Assembly: GCA_023653785.1 (NCBI GenBank)
Contig: JAMKCH010012656.1
Span: forward strand, 1 to 64,000
Length of the DNA stretch: 64,000 bases
Origin: Ophioderma brevispina
Lineage: Eukaryota > Echinodermata > Ophiuroidea > Amphilepidida > Ophiodermatidae
Direction of reading: 5' to 3'
The translations under genes and the position numbers were made by a program. Below the pieces are notes generated by a model, which had not been told where the DNA came from, did not search any database, and was given only the letters and a program-made list of their open reading frames with translations. Shown one piece after another: positions 36,691-48,655 of this stretch. How positions within the stretch are numbered: position 1 is the first letter of the stretch; every line of letters begins with the position of its first letter.

Positions 36691-38501
36691 CTAAATACAC
36701 TGGTATTTTATCTCGATTAAAACATTGTCTACCATATGATATTCTTTATACTTTGTTACTCTGGTACTTCCTTACGGAAAACTATTGTAATATTGTGTGG
36801 CTGATGGAAACAACTGCAATTTGAATACTATATTAAACAAGCAAAAGAAAGTCATGAGGTTATGCACTTGTTCTCACTGGCTTGCTCGGTCCTCCTTACC
36901 TTTATTTAAACATTTAAATGACTCTTAACTTATGACATGATAGAATTGCAGAAGGCGGTTTTGATGTACAAGTTTCTAAACAACTAGGCCATGGTACATA
37001 ATACAATTTTGGCCTTTTATTTAAATTTTCGCGCTCCAGCGCTGGGGATTATTTATTTCCTTCACGAAAATTAAAACAATATATCTTAACCACGAAAAGC
37101 TGTGTCCCCACATGGAAAGAGTGCACATTATTTAAAAAAATGATAAAATGTCAATCAATTTATTTGCAGAATATCAGTGACAAGGGATATACACATAACC
37201 TCAAAAGCTCAAGCGAAAACAATGGAGCTAATGAATATTAATTAATCGGGCCGGGACCCACACTTCACATTCTTTTACATCTGGTCTATTGTAATTGCAC
37301 GCAGTGACTAACTTGAAGGTTATGTCCTCTGCCGCATTGGCAAAGTTCTTTCCTCGTCGCGATAAAAGAAATCTTGAGATTCTACTGTGTGTTCAATTAA
37401 CTTTGAACAAACATGATTAATATTTTTTCGAAAAGAAATGTAAAGGGGACCAAATTCATGAAAGAAAAGCCAATGGCAAGGACTGACCTAATTGGTGCAT
37501 ACCCTAGATCAAGTTAATGTCTTTAAAAACCTATTTCATTCAATTTACCAAGAAAGGCAATGGTATTCAGACGACCACATTTTTAAAAATTGTTCATGTA
37601 GCGATGTGAGGATGTTGCCCTTTAAGTATGAACAGATACTAGCGCTCACTACTGGCGAAGTAATAACACCTGATATCGCTTAAAATCTTTTCAACAGTGT
37701 AGGCAGTAACAAGGGACCTGCATACCGTGTTGAGAAGAGATCTGACGTGTGTTTAGGTTGATTGGTGAATATCATTAGCTCTATTGTGGGCTTGAGTTTA
37801 CGTGTACATATTGCTCACTCATTCTCGGTAAATTTGAGTGACATTTTATTCATTCTTTTAAATAATGTGCACTTTTTTCATTTGGGGTACGCTTTTCCTG
37901 GTTGACATAAGATTTTAAAATTTTTAGTGAAGGAAGAAGTGTCCCCACGCTGGCAAGCACAAAAAGATCGTTAAATTACGAACGTATCATGGCCTAACGA
38001 TATTCCTATAAAAATTTAACAACATATTTCGAATGAATGTTTCTTTTAACTTTATACCAAAGGGCCGCCTCATTCATTACGTCCCATCTTACTTAGCACT
38101 AATCTGCAATGAATATGATACTCCATCATGGGACCCCTCACGATTATGGAATTCTATATCGGATAAATTAAAACATTCTCCGTACTCTTCCACAGTTTAA
38201 GAAACATACAAGAAATATCTGTTTTAGCTTATGGACTAGTATGCATGCCAAAATATTATGTCGCTCATTTATGTAAAAATATATTATGTATTTTAAATTC
38301 ATAACTAATTGTATCCGAATATGCCAACCTTCTATGCAAAGGCTGTCCTGTTGTCTTGCACCTGCTATCGTAATGTTTTCCAATGTTGTCGTTGTGATAT
38401 GGTGGCCGTCTTTACGATCTTGCTCATTCGGTCAAACTTACCAATGTATATTATACGTTATTGCTTAATATGTCAGTTTGGTTAAATAAACTGAAACTGA
38501 A
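36691..38501 (+). mobile_element. LINE-J C-terminal part and 3' end, duplicate copy 2 (interrupted)
   Basis: Second copy of about 34575-35391, beginning at CTAAATACACTGG directly after the last base of copy 1's flank. It is split by a 1.0-kb TIR element at 36985-37996, then resumes and ends near 38501 in the same ACTGAAACTGAA tail. Confidence 0.75.
36985..37996. mobile_element. 1.0-kb DNA transposon-like element with ~180-bp inverted ends
   Basis: Begins TAGGCCATGGTAC and ends GTATCATGGCCTA. The inverted similarity extends inward about 170-185 bases (36985-37168 against 37827-37996): CCAGCGYKGGG, TTCCTTCAC, GTGCACATTATTTAAAA and AAAATGTCAMTCAA appear in mirrored order. The equivalent site in the other duplicate (about 34879) is empty and uninterrupted, which defines both ends; flanks suggest a 2-3 base AC or AAC target duplication. 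The interior has only a 63-codon ORF (37492-37683) with no transposase motif, so it is non-autonomous. Superfamily not identified. Confidence 0.8.
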
Positions 38502-39785
38502 GTTTCAGCATGCACTTTGCTTCAAGTAGAGGGGACATCCAGTACTCCAAGAATATGAGGAGAGTTAGTGACATAATCACACTTAATAGTACATAGTTTG
38601 TAGTCTCAGCTCCAACAGTTGTGTCCAAGTCCAATCTTGCTGGCAGCCGGCGTCGCGGCACATACACCAGGTAGTAGTTTAGTGGATTATTACTTAAACA
38701 ATAACTTTATTATAGATAAATTACTGATACCTATTCAATGATTTAAGGTGATTATTGTATTGTCCAGTTATTCAGTGTTTGAATCAGAAGTGCACCATAG
38801 CACTACGACAAACGCAACTTCCCAAGTTACACTTGATACGGCAATAGTACTGTATAGTTTTGTGGGTCCAGCTGTATACTATCAGCTGGATTTGTTACCC
38901 GGAATTTGTTTGTGGGGGGGTTGTATGGGATCACAACCTTATCCAAACTATAAGCAAATATAAGGCGAAGCACAGCTAAGGTTTAGATAAAACAAGACCA
39001 CGTACCAAGTAAAGGATCCCCTTTGTGTGTGCTTGAACATGATGTGGGTTACGCGCGGCGTTTGTAAACCACGGGAAATCGCCTAAATTGCATACTGCGC
39101 TTAATTCTCTCTGTGTAATGATCGATACAGAATATTTGGTGAATCTTGTGGAAACCAACAATTACCTAAGAACAAATACCTTTGAAAGACAAAAATTTTG
39201 GTGTGTTGGCCAACCATTTTGTTTGAATTTTGTGCATTTACGCAGAGCCAAAAATGTCGTGACTCTTTGATCAAACAAACGAATTATCCTAACTTTGATT
39301 TCCGTGGCAGAAATCTCAATCATTAGTCTCGGTCTTAGTCTGAATGGCGTCATTCCTGCGCTCGGGACGATAAGCAAGCGGACTGCTATGGAGTCAATTT
39401 ATTCATTAGCTTGATAAGTCTCCAACACAGAAAAGTTTTATGAATGGCGGGATGAAGGGCTGTGGAGCCTACACCACGGCTAAATGGCGGTCAATTTCAA
39501 GGAAGATGCATTCAAAAGTTGTCAAGCCGGTCGAAAGCAAGGCAAAATATACACATGCATTCCCCCATGTTGGCAATGTCTTGTTTGGCCACCCGTTACG
39601 TCAAAGTTCACCAACATACCATTCGATCATGTACCGGGCTTTATTACTTCATTGAGTTAGGGGATCAAATGAGTCCGGGTGGCCATTTTCAAGACTATTC
39701 AGAGTGAAAATTGTTGAAGACTGAGCTGAGTGATCAGACCCGTCAGTAGCCCTACTAGGACTAGATATGAGTCTAGATCACTGCC
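38502..39785. repeat. Flank included in the duplication, copy 2
   Basis: Partner of 35392-36690; homology ends near GATATGAGTCTAG at about 39770-39778. Nothing coding recognised. Confidence 0.65.
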
Positions 39786-39838
39786 TATCTTTTTTCTTTT
39801 GTTGCTGTTGTAGAATACTAAATCTGTGGCATTCTCAA

Positions 39839-39840
<2 letters not shown>

Positions 39841-39873
<33 letters not shown>
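39841..39873. repeat. Poly-C run (33 bases)
   Basis: Uninterrupted cytosines. The ORFs through it (39699-39887 minus, 39826-40101 plus) owe their Gly or Pro runs to it and are not genes. Confidence 0.9.
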
Positions 39874-41084
39874 TGGCTATTCAGCACTTACGCAGTGATC
39901 TGGGCGTTATCGAGGATTATTTCACTGACCCAAGGAGTCTGTTTTCGCGCCGTGAAGGAATTTCGCGCCATCAAAAGGAGGGTAGGGAGAATTAAGCGAA
40001 GTCGGTTGATCCGTGTTCTTTTCAAACGCCGGGTACGCGGTGCAACCGGGGCGGTGCATCTTTCTCTATTGATTTACAAAACGTTGGCATGGTTGGTGTA
40101 GTCATTTTAACGCGGGCGCAGTAAAGGGCAGTCTGAATTGAGTCATGCAACCATCCTTTGGGAAATCAATTTTACCGTACGTGCGAAGTACATGAAAAAG
40201 AAAAATGATGGGTCTTTTCAGTTGTGGGCCTTCACAACGGCTTTATAGACTAACAAAGCGTGCGAAGCCTCGCAACCGCGTTGTGAAGGCTCACGACGCG
40301 GGTCATTTCCACAACGCGTTTTGACTTTCTCCCAAAGCGTGGGCAATTACGTTATGACCCTTATGGCTTGCAATAATTGTCTATGGAAAGCAGCCGTTAT
40401 TAAGCACGATTCTTATTCAAACAACTAAGACCCATGACAAGGACTTACGTTACATTACGTTTACTCAAATGGTCTATTTTTTTCTTTACCAAAATTTAAA
40501 ATTATATACAGGATATTGGAACCGGACAATTGATAAGATAACATCTACAGATAGTATTGCAATCATCATTCTCGGGAATTCGCGGAAATTCTGTTCCCCC
40601 TGGCTCGATTGCTTGGACGCCCATGTGAAATGTGGCCACCGTGCAAATATGCACTGAGGAGCTAGATAAACCTTAAAAGTTCCAAGGTCATTGCCGAATT
40701 TCAAACAGTGAATTTATTATAATTATTGATACGACATTTCTGGTCCCATTCCAATTTGATTTTCAACTTGGCATGTACCTTGTCACGCACGAAAGTCACA
40801 TTACTAGAAAACCCATTGATTGTTCGCAAAACGGGTATTACACATCCCTTCATATTCAGAACTCAGTTTCTGTAGAAACTTGACTATTACACAATCTCTG
40901 ACCGGGTTACGATATACACCAGGTTTGGTTTTTTGCAATAAAAAATGAAGTTCTTGTCGCTCCGATGGTATACTTCGGCACTGCTCTTCTACGCTACAAT
41001 ATCGTTTGTGAATGGTGCTGCTTTTGTAGCCTTACTAGAAGAAGATGACAATACCGCAGACACGTTTCTGGAGGGAAGCATATC
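39874..41084. other. Intergenic DNA, GC-richer at left, with a 12-bp hairpin
   Basis: Two E2F-like TTTCGCGCC words lie at 39943-39951 and 39961-39969. GCCTTCACAACG (40228-40239) and its exact complement CGTTGTGAAGGC (40279-40290) could form a hairpin with a 39-base loop. No gene can be supported. Confidence 0.5.
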
Positions 41085-41440
41085 TGTTTGCTTCTTCTTA
41101 TCGTGTCCAAACACTGTGGTTCTCAAATATGATCCAGCCAGAGACGTGTACAACGTCTGGCTGCTTCACTGAATTCCGCAAGGTCCTTGTTTGTGTATTG
41201 TTGCTCCAGCAGTGGGCAGACCAAGAGCTACCAAGAGATGTTCCATTGTCTGTGGTGCTGTGCCACAACCACAGGTAGTGCCCTGATCTGCCCCACTTCT
41301 GCAAGGAAACCTTAGATCGGCCAATTCTGGTTCTCAATCTGTTGAGGCATCGCCATTCAGCCCATGAGGTGTCAGCTCCAGGTGGGAGATGCTCACCAGG
41401 TTCAAAACCGATAGATGTTTATACTTGGTTTGATGGCCAA
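41085..41440 (-). mobile_element. LINE 3' end (C-terminal zinc-knuckle region of an RT ORF)
   Basis: On the minus strand: PGADTSWAEWRCLNRLRTRI, GRSKVSLQKWG, then after a one-base shift CGCG and QTMEHLLVALGLP, a gap and LAEFSEAARRCTRLWLDHI with a stop at about 41125. This is the W..LNR.RT..GR, KWG, C.CG...QT.EHLL, C-terminal signature of CR1/jockey-type LINE proteins. A short 3' tail with ATAAGAAGAAG follows to about 41085. The rest of the element is absent: a 5'-truncated insertion. Confidence 0.8.
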
Positions 41441-42689
41441 GTCTTTCATTCCACAAGGCGACTCTCGAATATCTGTGTTGCTAATTAGGTGCGGTATATA
41501 CCGAAAATGGTAGAGTAATCGATATATGATGTTGTATTACGTGTATGATGAGTTTCCGTCGCCCACTGCATTGAGGGAATGAATTTCGGTACAAGTAAAT
41601 TTCCGGCTTGTGGATTAACATGTCGACTGTAATCCTACTGTATTGTTAGGTTCTCACCAAGAGGTTGTGTTTTGAATCAATCCCATGGTGCATAGCAATG
41701 TTCCTATACTGTACTATGTCAGTACTTAGGGATAAAAATGTTTTAAAAGTTTAAGAACCGCAAGATATTTCATAATCATGCTAAAAATCCCCTAAGTACT
41801 AACAATTTGTGGGCTACAATGATCATTAAAGTCAGGGTTTTTATGTGTTAAGAATAGGATTTTTATGGGATCACATGACCCTATTGAGGTGAATTTCCTA
41901 AAACTGGTGCATTGTGGGATTGACTCAAAACACCCTCTGGGTTCTCACCAAGGAATTTTCCATGAAATTTGGCACACGGAATGACTACCCAAAGACGCTA
42001 TCATTACTGAAAGAATTTGAAAAATATCGATCGGTTTCGAAAATGCGGGCAAAACATTAATTTCCATGCGCGCGGGAAAGCGGCCATTTTGTTTTTTCTC
42101 TCTTATTGTGCATCAATATTGGTTTTGAGTTAAGAATAGACCAAATGATTATGTAGAACAAAAAGTAGGGATTTGAAAGAATTTAGGATACTTTATGAAA
42201 CCTTTTTCAACCATACATTTTACCATTCATTTGTACAGGGAAATCATTCCAGGCAATCTAAACAATTATTGAAACTAATTGCAATGCAACGCATGTCTAT
42301 AAGGCCCCCAGAACGTCATACTGAAAGTCCTGTAGGGGAGTATTAAAAAGTAAGGTAGTAAAATTTTTAGTACAGGGTAAAATTGAAATCCGGTCAAATT
42401 GTGTTTAAATTACCTTACAGGGAATATTTGGGAACATTTAATTCAAATACATTATTCTTTCAAATTAATATAATTATTGCGAATTAAATGCACAAATGTC
42501 ACAAAAACATGAGAGTACACGTTTTAATTCGTGGAATATAATAATAATATTTTTTTTTATAATTTCAGAGGTGCAACTTTTCGTACTTTTATTATTATTA
42601 CTAATTCTTCTTATTATTGAAATTATTAATTACAGACGCAAATGACGCTGTTCCTGCTTAACACTTATGTGCCTAAGGTGTTTTCACTC
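41441..42689. other. Intergenic DNA containing a small inverted-repeat pair
   Basis: GTGTTTTGAATCAATCCCA and ATGGTGCA at 41666-41693 recur in reverse complement at 41908-41934 (TGCATTGTGGGATTGACTCA). This may be a ~270-bp foldback remnant. A word relating to the AAAATGGC family lies near 42082. No gene. Confidence 0.45.
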
Positions 42690-43440
42690 ACGTTGGTGCC
42701 TAAGGGGGGGGGGGTTCCATGGACCCCCCCTAAGGAAACCACTTTCCCGATGAAATTTTCCAATGAAACTCATACCACCTTTGAGGGGGTATAAGAGAAG
42801 GCCACAGGTGCAATATAAATGAGTTTTGGTTTATCCTCTGGAAATTAGGAGCAAATCATTGTTTTCGAAATGCGTCAAATCGCTCAAAAAGTAAAATGTT
42901 GTTTCTGCGACCCTGCTTCTACAGCATACACATTGCAAATCATTTTGTTGTTTATATCTGCTCTAGAAGGACCAATTTACATATATTTAACACAACATTA
43001 CCATTTTGTACATTCGTGTATTTTTTGTGGGGCAGTCGTATTTGCCATAGGTTTGTACAGCAATGGCGCGCAGTGGCTCGATGACGGAATCGCTTCTTTT
43101 CAGCACATAAAGAGTTAATTATTTTTTCTGATTATGTAATTAATTTTGTTTTATGCATATGAACATACATAGGCAGAAAAATATTTCTGGCAACAGGGTT
43201 TGTTAATTTTTATATTTAAAATCACACTCCCGTTGGTGCCTGGGGTGGTTCCTAGGGACCCAAGCTAATTATCTCATTAACCCGCGAGAAATTTTAGTAT
43301 TTTTTTTTTTTTTATGGAAAGAAGCGCATCGATAAGTTACACAATTACAAAAAATTAGAGTTGAAAATATTTTTCGCGAGTGAGAAATCGCCGAAAAACA
43401 AATCTTGGGTACTATGCCCCCCCCCCCTTAGGCACTCAAA
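42690..43440. mobile_element. Possible non-autonomous element with GTGCCTAAGGGGGG ends
   Basis: GTGCCTAAGGGGGGGGGG at 42690-42715 is mirrored by a C run and TTAGGCACT at 43420-43436; a related GTTGGTGCCTGGGG word lies at 43228. The left end forms an imperfect palindrome through TTCCATGGACC. An 82-codon ORF (42870-43118) with a hydrophobic middle lies inside; it matches no family I know and is not called as a gene. Confidence 0.4.
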
Positions 43441-44620
43441 ACCGCTGTTTAAAATCAGTAAATAACTAAAATTGTAAGTTTACATATTGGAGCGGATCAG
43501 ACACGTATTATTAAGATATTGAGGACTACAACAGCGTTAAGAAAAAATAACTTAAATGATATCGAGCAATTGCCTGGCAAGAACAGTGGTCCAATGATCT
43601 TCACGTTTTGATGGACCCGGAGGTCCAGCTCGACTTAACCTAATATTATACAGGGTTGAGATAAAAAAAATTGACCGATGTGTCCGCCATTGTGAAATTT
43701 TTAAGTAATATTATATATAATCTAATATATTTGGTAGCCATCTGAAAGCCTGGTTCATTATCTTTAATGTACTGCAAAGATCATTCACATCGGTTAGGTA
43801 TAGACCGAGCTACGTCGTTTGAATTAAGTAGTCGGTTTTCTGCTCTGTCACGGATTCACATTGAAATGAACGGCGTTCAGCGAAGGAAATCGTGTCAGAA
43901 GAAACTCAGGCTATTTATTCAATGCCAAAATTTGCGCAACCCGCCGCACACTCGGCACAAGATAGAGAGGTGTTGCGAAGCTGAATATTGAGAAGCCACA
44001 GTAGACCGGAAAAATAACTGGTGGAGTTCAAATTGTCGGATGAGTTCTGCTGACAGAGGTTACAGTACTCACCTGGTAGAGGAAAGAATGGAGTCGTAGC
44101 TAACTATAATATAGTTTCAGTAAAAAGTTCAAAGGCTACGTCGGCATGTGTTGTAAGTTACATAATCAGTTGACCAAAGTCGGGTGTAGCTCGCAATGCC
44201 AGTAAAAATGGCCAAAGGCCAAAAGTTTAACGCTAGGTCCGATATAATCCTTGAACATAACCCAATAAGAGTCAGTAGAAACATCCAAGAAATGGTGGGC
44301 TCTCATCAGTTGGCATGGGGCCCCACAGATCGTTTCTGAATAGAAACAAACACAGTTTTCTATCCCAGGCAGACGAGTCCTGCCATGAAATGATGCAGTA
44401 AATGCTGGATGATGACAAATGCGTATTCCAAGTAAACAGAGTAGAGATGCGTTGATAGAGGACGGCGGAGGCCTCGTGTATTACGCGTGGACCCCCCCCC
44501 CATGACCGCGACCCGACAGCACACTCGGACACAAGATAGAGGAGGTGTTGCCGAAGCTGAAATCTTGAGAAGCCACAGTAGACCGGAAAAATACTGGTGA
44601 GTTCAATGCGGACGGTTCTG

Positions 44621-44659
<39 letters not shown>

Positions 44660-44917
44660 TAATATAACTCAATCTACAGACAGTACCGTTTCGAACTTTG
44701 TTTCTCATCAGTGTGCCAGCACAGAGCTAAATGAAATCCACAAATGAAGTTGAATCAATGACCCGTTAAGCCATGGACCCATCTCATCACGCCGCACATG
44801 GGTTATGAATACAGAGTGAGCTCAAAAACTCATGAGTGAGTATGCCAAAATGCAATAATCTATGGAATACAAGCACTGCCACACCAAGCCTCTCCTCCCC
44901 AAAGTACCACTCTGCTA
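43441..44917. other. Region 5' of the gypsy fragment, with a ~100-bp direct repeat
   Basis: 43940-44050 and 44518-44620 are direct repeats: GCACACTCGGCACAAGATAG, GTGTTGCGAAGCTGAA and GAGAAGCCACAGTAGACCGG occur in both. A TA dinucleotide run lies at about 44624-44652. This may be remains of the gypsy 5' part, but no gag or protease motif is readable. Confidence 0.45.
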
Positions 44918-47900
44918 GTGTCTCTCTGGATTCAGATCACACACTGAGCCCGCGAACGTAAAATCCAAATTTCGTGCTCTCCATGAAGAATTTGATGAAG
45001 TTTTTGGCCCTACCATTCCCTGGATAAAATGGCGCTGCCGGTCCCTTTCAAGCTGTTGTTAAGAGGGCCGTTTTCGTTTAGTTACTGCATTCGCTGTGTA
45101 CGGCAGGTACAGCAAACCCCAGCCTTCACTTATGCCTGATGTGGAATCTACCTTTACATAAGATTGCTAAGTGGAAGTTTACCTTATAGCCACTGACCTC
45201 ACCAGTGCCTTCTACAGTTTCCCCTCTCTCGCCAGTCTTGAATTTACTGTGGTGTAGCTACTCCACCATGTTTTTTTTTTTTTTTTTTTTTTTTCCCCCC
45301 CGTTGGCGCCGTGTTATTACACAAGATCCGCAATGGGTATGCCTGGTTTGGAAACGGCACTTGAAGAGCTAATGTGCCGTGTTCTCGCGGATCTCCTGGA
45401 GAAGGGATGTGGTTGCAAAGCTTGTGAGGGATTTGTACTTGCGGGTGGTGACACCAAATTGATGAGTTGCTGATTAATTGGAGATTTGTCTGCATTCTCT
45501 GTACAAATGTCATCTGCGTCTTTCTGCATCCAAGGGACGGTTTAATTTTTTGTCCCAAGGAGTACTGTCATCTTAGCTGGATTGGTCCAATGGAACTCTT
45601 CAGGCCAGTCCACACCGTGGGGACTACGCTTTTCAGTGGCACCCCAGGAAAGGTCGGTGGAATGAGATCGTTCATTGGTGCATTCAAAGTCTTTGGTCGC
45701 GTAATTCCTGATTGTGCTTGACTTTTGGCCCCATTAAATGATGTGGGTAGCAGGCCGCCAGACACAAGACAAAATACACATGGTCTGATGAACTCTCTGC
45801 TGCCTTCAAGACTGCTCCACGCGGCCCTAAAACTCCACACGTATATCACACTTCCACGCCCCAGATGACCAACTTTGGATTGTTACTGATGGCTCTGTAA
45901 AAGCACAGAACAAACTTATTGGTTGAACTTTGTATATAAACCCGCAATGGCAGAAACCACACCTTGCTGGATTCTTCAGTGCCAAGTTGCGTGAACGCCA
46001 ACACACCTGGCTACCATGTGAAGTTGAAGCCTTGTCTATTTCTGCATCTACCAAGCACTTTAGTCCTTTCATTATTCCCCCCATCCCCCCCCCCCCCCCC
46101 AAAACACCATGCTTGTATACTTACTGATAGTAAGACATGTGTGCAGGCCTTGAGAAGCTTTGCGCGTGGAGAATTTTCCGCCAGTCCTCGGGCGTCCACA
46201 TTTTTGTCCACCGTTAGCTGTTATCAAGTGACAGTTCGTCATGTCTCTGGATCAGCCAACATTCCATCTGATTTCGCCAGCCGCAATGATCCTGGATTGG
46301 CCCAGACCCAACCTGCCCCACATTTGCAGCTTTGTTTAACCATGAAGAGGAGTCTACCGTCCTATGCATTTCTGCTCAAGACGTCATCTCAGCAATGCTA
46401 AGCTCCCGTTCACCAGCAGAGCTGCTTGGTCAGCCATTCAGTTGGAATGTTCTTGGACTTTACCTAGAACCCATGCTCACTTAGTCCAGGGCACACGGCC
46501 ATCCCCCAAAGAAGACCACTAATGTCAAAGATGTGAAACGCTACCTACAAGTTGCTTCCCCATTGCCACGGATGGTCTGTTGGTCGTCCGCCGTGATCAG
46601 CCACTTTCCCCAACAAGCGAGTGTATTATTGTTCCTCGCCAAGTCTGAATGACCTCCTTACTGCCCTGCACAATCAGTTAGACCATCCCAGTCGTCACCA
46701 GACTAAGTTCTATGACCGCCGATTTTTCTACACCTTGGACATGGACAAGTCTATTGAGCAGGTGACATTCGGCCTGTCATCACTGTGCATCCCTTCGCAA
46801 CAGTCCACACAGTCTGATCAGGCAGGGTCCACAGGAGATCTCCTGAAGCTGTTGGCGTCTCATTTTCAGCAGATGTCCGTAAGCGTAACCGCCAGTTGAT
46901 CCATATTCTGCAGGAAAACACCACGTCATTCACCACGTCTGCCTTGTGGAAAACGAACAGCATGCAACGTTTCGTGATGCCTTGCTCCGCCTCTGCCCCC
47001 ATAGAAATGCGTCCATGGATGGGCCACCGGACTGTCATTCGTACTATCCGCACCTGGTTTCTCACGCCTTTGTCGCTGATGGCTCCTCAGGCCATATCGC
47101 ATTACAGCTGAGGTTGGACGCGTCAAGAATGTAAACAATAATCCCATAGCAGAGAAGGCAGTGCCGAATTAGAGGATGAAAAACTGTACGCCAGGAACCC
47201 TTGACTCACTCGCCCAAGCTGGTCTATATTCTCGTATTAGGTCAACGCGGTCTCTCGTCACGTGAGAGTTCTCTTCCCCCCCCACGGGATCAGTTCACAA
47301 ACCAGCACATCCCTTTCTCTGACCACAGATGATCCAGTCCCTAACATCAGATGCGATCAGCAAACCTCCCCCATAGTGAAAAGTCTAAGGCACCTTCAGG
47401 AATAGTTGCCCCCCACTCAAGGTGGCAAGTCCGGTGACCAAGTGTACGGTATTCAGACCGCGACAAGTCACGTGCCAGGAACAGATATGTGTCACTTCCG
47501 TCGAGGGACCTGTGGTTGTAATTTTTTTTTTTGCAAGTTTGTTGGATCTCAGTTGAGGAAATACTTCGTATCGTATCAAAAAAGTCAGAATTGCTATAAG
47601 GTCCCAAGTCAATTGAGCAACACACCCCCAACTATCCGTTTGGATCATCCCCAGCATCCAGTGACCACAGACAGTGAGTGACATCTATGCTTGAGCCCAT
47701 TGCCAAAGCCCCCGACTCCACCGCTATTCCATCTGGAACTATCTTTACCAGCCAGCTCTTCAGAAGATCTCCCAGTTACTAGTACTACCCAAGAAACAAA
47801 AGCCCCCCAGCAGCTGGAGCTCAGTCAACAGTTAGGAGCTACGTAATCTCTTGATTCCTGTATGCAGCCCTATGATAGTGCGAAAACCTAGAAGACAGCA

Positions 47901-47981
47901 ACCCCATAGCTTGCCAAGACGTTCTGGACGTCAGCTTTAACTTCCTAAGCACCTTGATGATTTTGCTTTGGATTAGGTGTG
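44918..47981 (+). pseudogene. Ty3/gypsy pol remnant: RT, RNase H, integrase
   Basis: 5'-truncated, multiply frameshifted polyprotein. RT pieces: EEFDEVFGPTIP near 44985, SLMPDVEST near 45125, DLTSAFY near 45198. RNase H and its lead: VGGMRSFIGAFKVFGRVIPD at 45655-45715, IVTDGSVK near 45885, [20 protein letters not shown] near 45965, [11 protein letters not shown] near 46120, [18 protein letters not shown] near 46238. Integrase zinc finger and core follow (LHNQLDHPS near 46665, DRRFF.TLDMD near 46718). The reading ends HLDDFALD with a stop at 47979-47981. A 24-T plus 7-C run (45271-45301) and a 16-C run (46085-46100) interrupt conserved segments. Confidence 0.88.
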
Positions 47982-48004
47982 TTCCACAGCAGCTTGATTT
48001 TATT

Positions 48005-48019
48005 AATTAAGGGGGGGCA
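48005..48019 (+). other. Polypurine tract (plus-strand primer) of the gypsy element
   Basis: AATTAAGGGGGGGCAG lies 25 bases after the pol stop, the expected place for the plus-strand DNA primer just 5' of the 3' LTR. Confidence 0.65.
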
Positions 48020-48442
48020 GAATAATACCCCAAAGGTTTGGGGGTAGTCTACCCTGAGAAGGCTTAAGTTTTTGATAACCTTTGTCCTCCTTTGAACTGG
48101 ACTAGCGTACTTTTGCCATCATTTTGTGACTTTGAGCGGTGACTCTATCATTTTGTGGACTTGCGCCCCCCCCAATGACTCTAGTGTTGTTTGTAGTATG
48201 AGCATAAGACTCTTATATTATATATGCTTTTTACCACCTTTATGAAGGGAAGAAAAGTGGTTAAGCCAGTTTGTGTTTATTGCCCATCCCTGTTGAGTGA
48301 CGGGCTAGTTTAGGCTCTGTTCATTCATCATTGACAGTTTCACCGTTGATACAGTAATGTGTTATCCTCTTGTAACTAAGTGGTGGTGGTCGTTATCCAG
48401 TGACTTAGAGTACTTCCAAACTCTCTATTGTGTCGCACCTTC
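48020..48442 (+). mobile_element. Probable 3' LTR of the gypsy element
   Basis: The ~420 bases after the polypurine tract have no coding content and run to a TA repeat at 48443-48465. No 5' LTR copy lies in the window, so the borders are inferred from the tract and position only. Confidence 0.5.
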
Positions 48443-48544
48443 ATATATATATATATATATATATACCTCAAAGAACAGAAGATGGGAAAACGGGCGTTTG
48501 TACATTTGACTGGATCAATACTTGATGCACGCTGTATTGAAGAA

Positions 48545-48655
48545 CAATTATAATTAAACCCTGAGTAAAGGGAATTGGCTGAAGGGCGGGATTCGAACCG
48601 GCGACCTCATGATTGGGAGACCAGTGCTCTACCAACTGAGCCTATTTCAGGCCTT
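48545..48655 (-). mobile_element. tRNA-derived SINE-like unit, copy 1
   Basis: The tRNA-like head (minus strand, 48652 to 48579) has GGCTCAGTTGGTAGAGCAC (A box), a CTCCCAA anticodon-like loop and CCGGTTCGAATCCCGC (B box). D and T arms fold; the anticodon stem does not, arguing against a working tRNA. Downstream of the head, CAGCCAATTCCCTTTACTC and GGGTTTAATTA resemble the tail of the copy at 53195, so this is one repeat family and not an isolated tRNA. Confidence 0.65.

Noticed and set aside
39699..40101. Gly-rich and Pro-rich ORFs
   Set aside because: Produced by the 33-base C run.
40945..41172. ORF with a signal-peptide-like start (MKFLSLRWYTSALLFYATIS), possible secreted protein
   Set aside because: Its second half is antisense to the LINE C-terminal coding region and tail (41085-41172), so the frame is largely a shadow; the remaining ~45 codons are too little to support a gene.
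42870..43118. 82-codon ORF with a hydrophobic segment
   Set aside because: No family match, overlaps a second open frame, and sits inside a repeat-bounded segment; kept only as a remark.
45827..46211. Minus ORFs overlapping the gypsy fragment
   Set aside because: Antisense shadows of the plus-strand RNase H region, which has clear family motifs.
48579..48652. Working tRNA-Gly gene
   Set aside because: Anticodon and acceptor stems do not pair properly and the downstream body is shared with 53195-53326, so it is a SINE-like unit.
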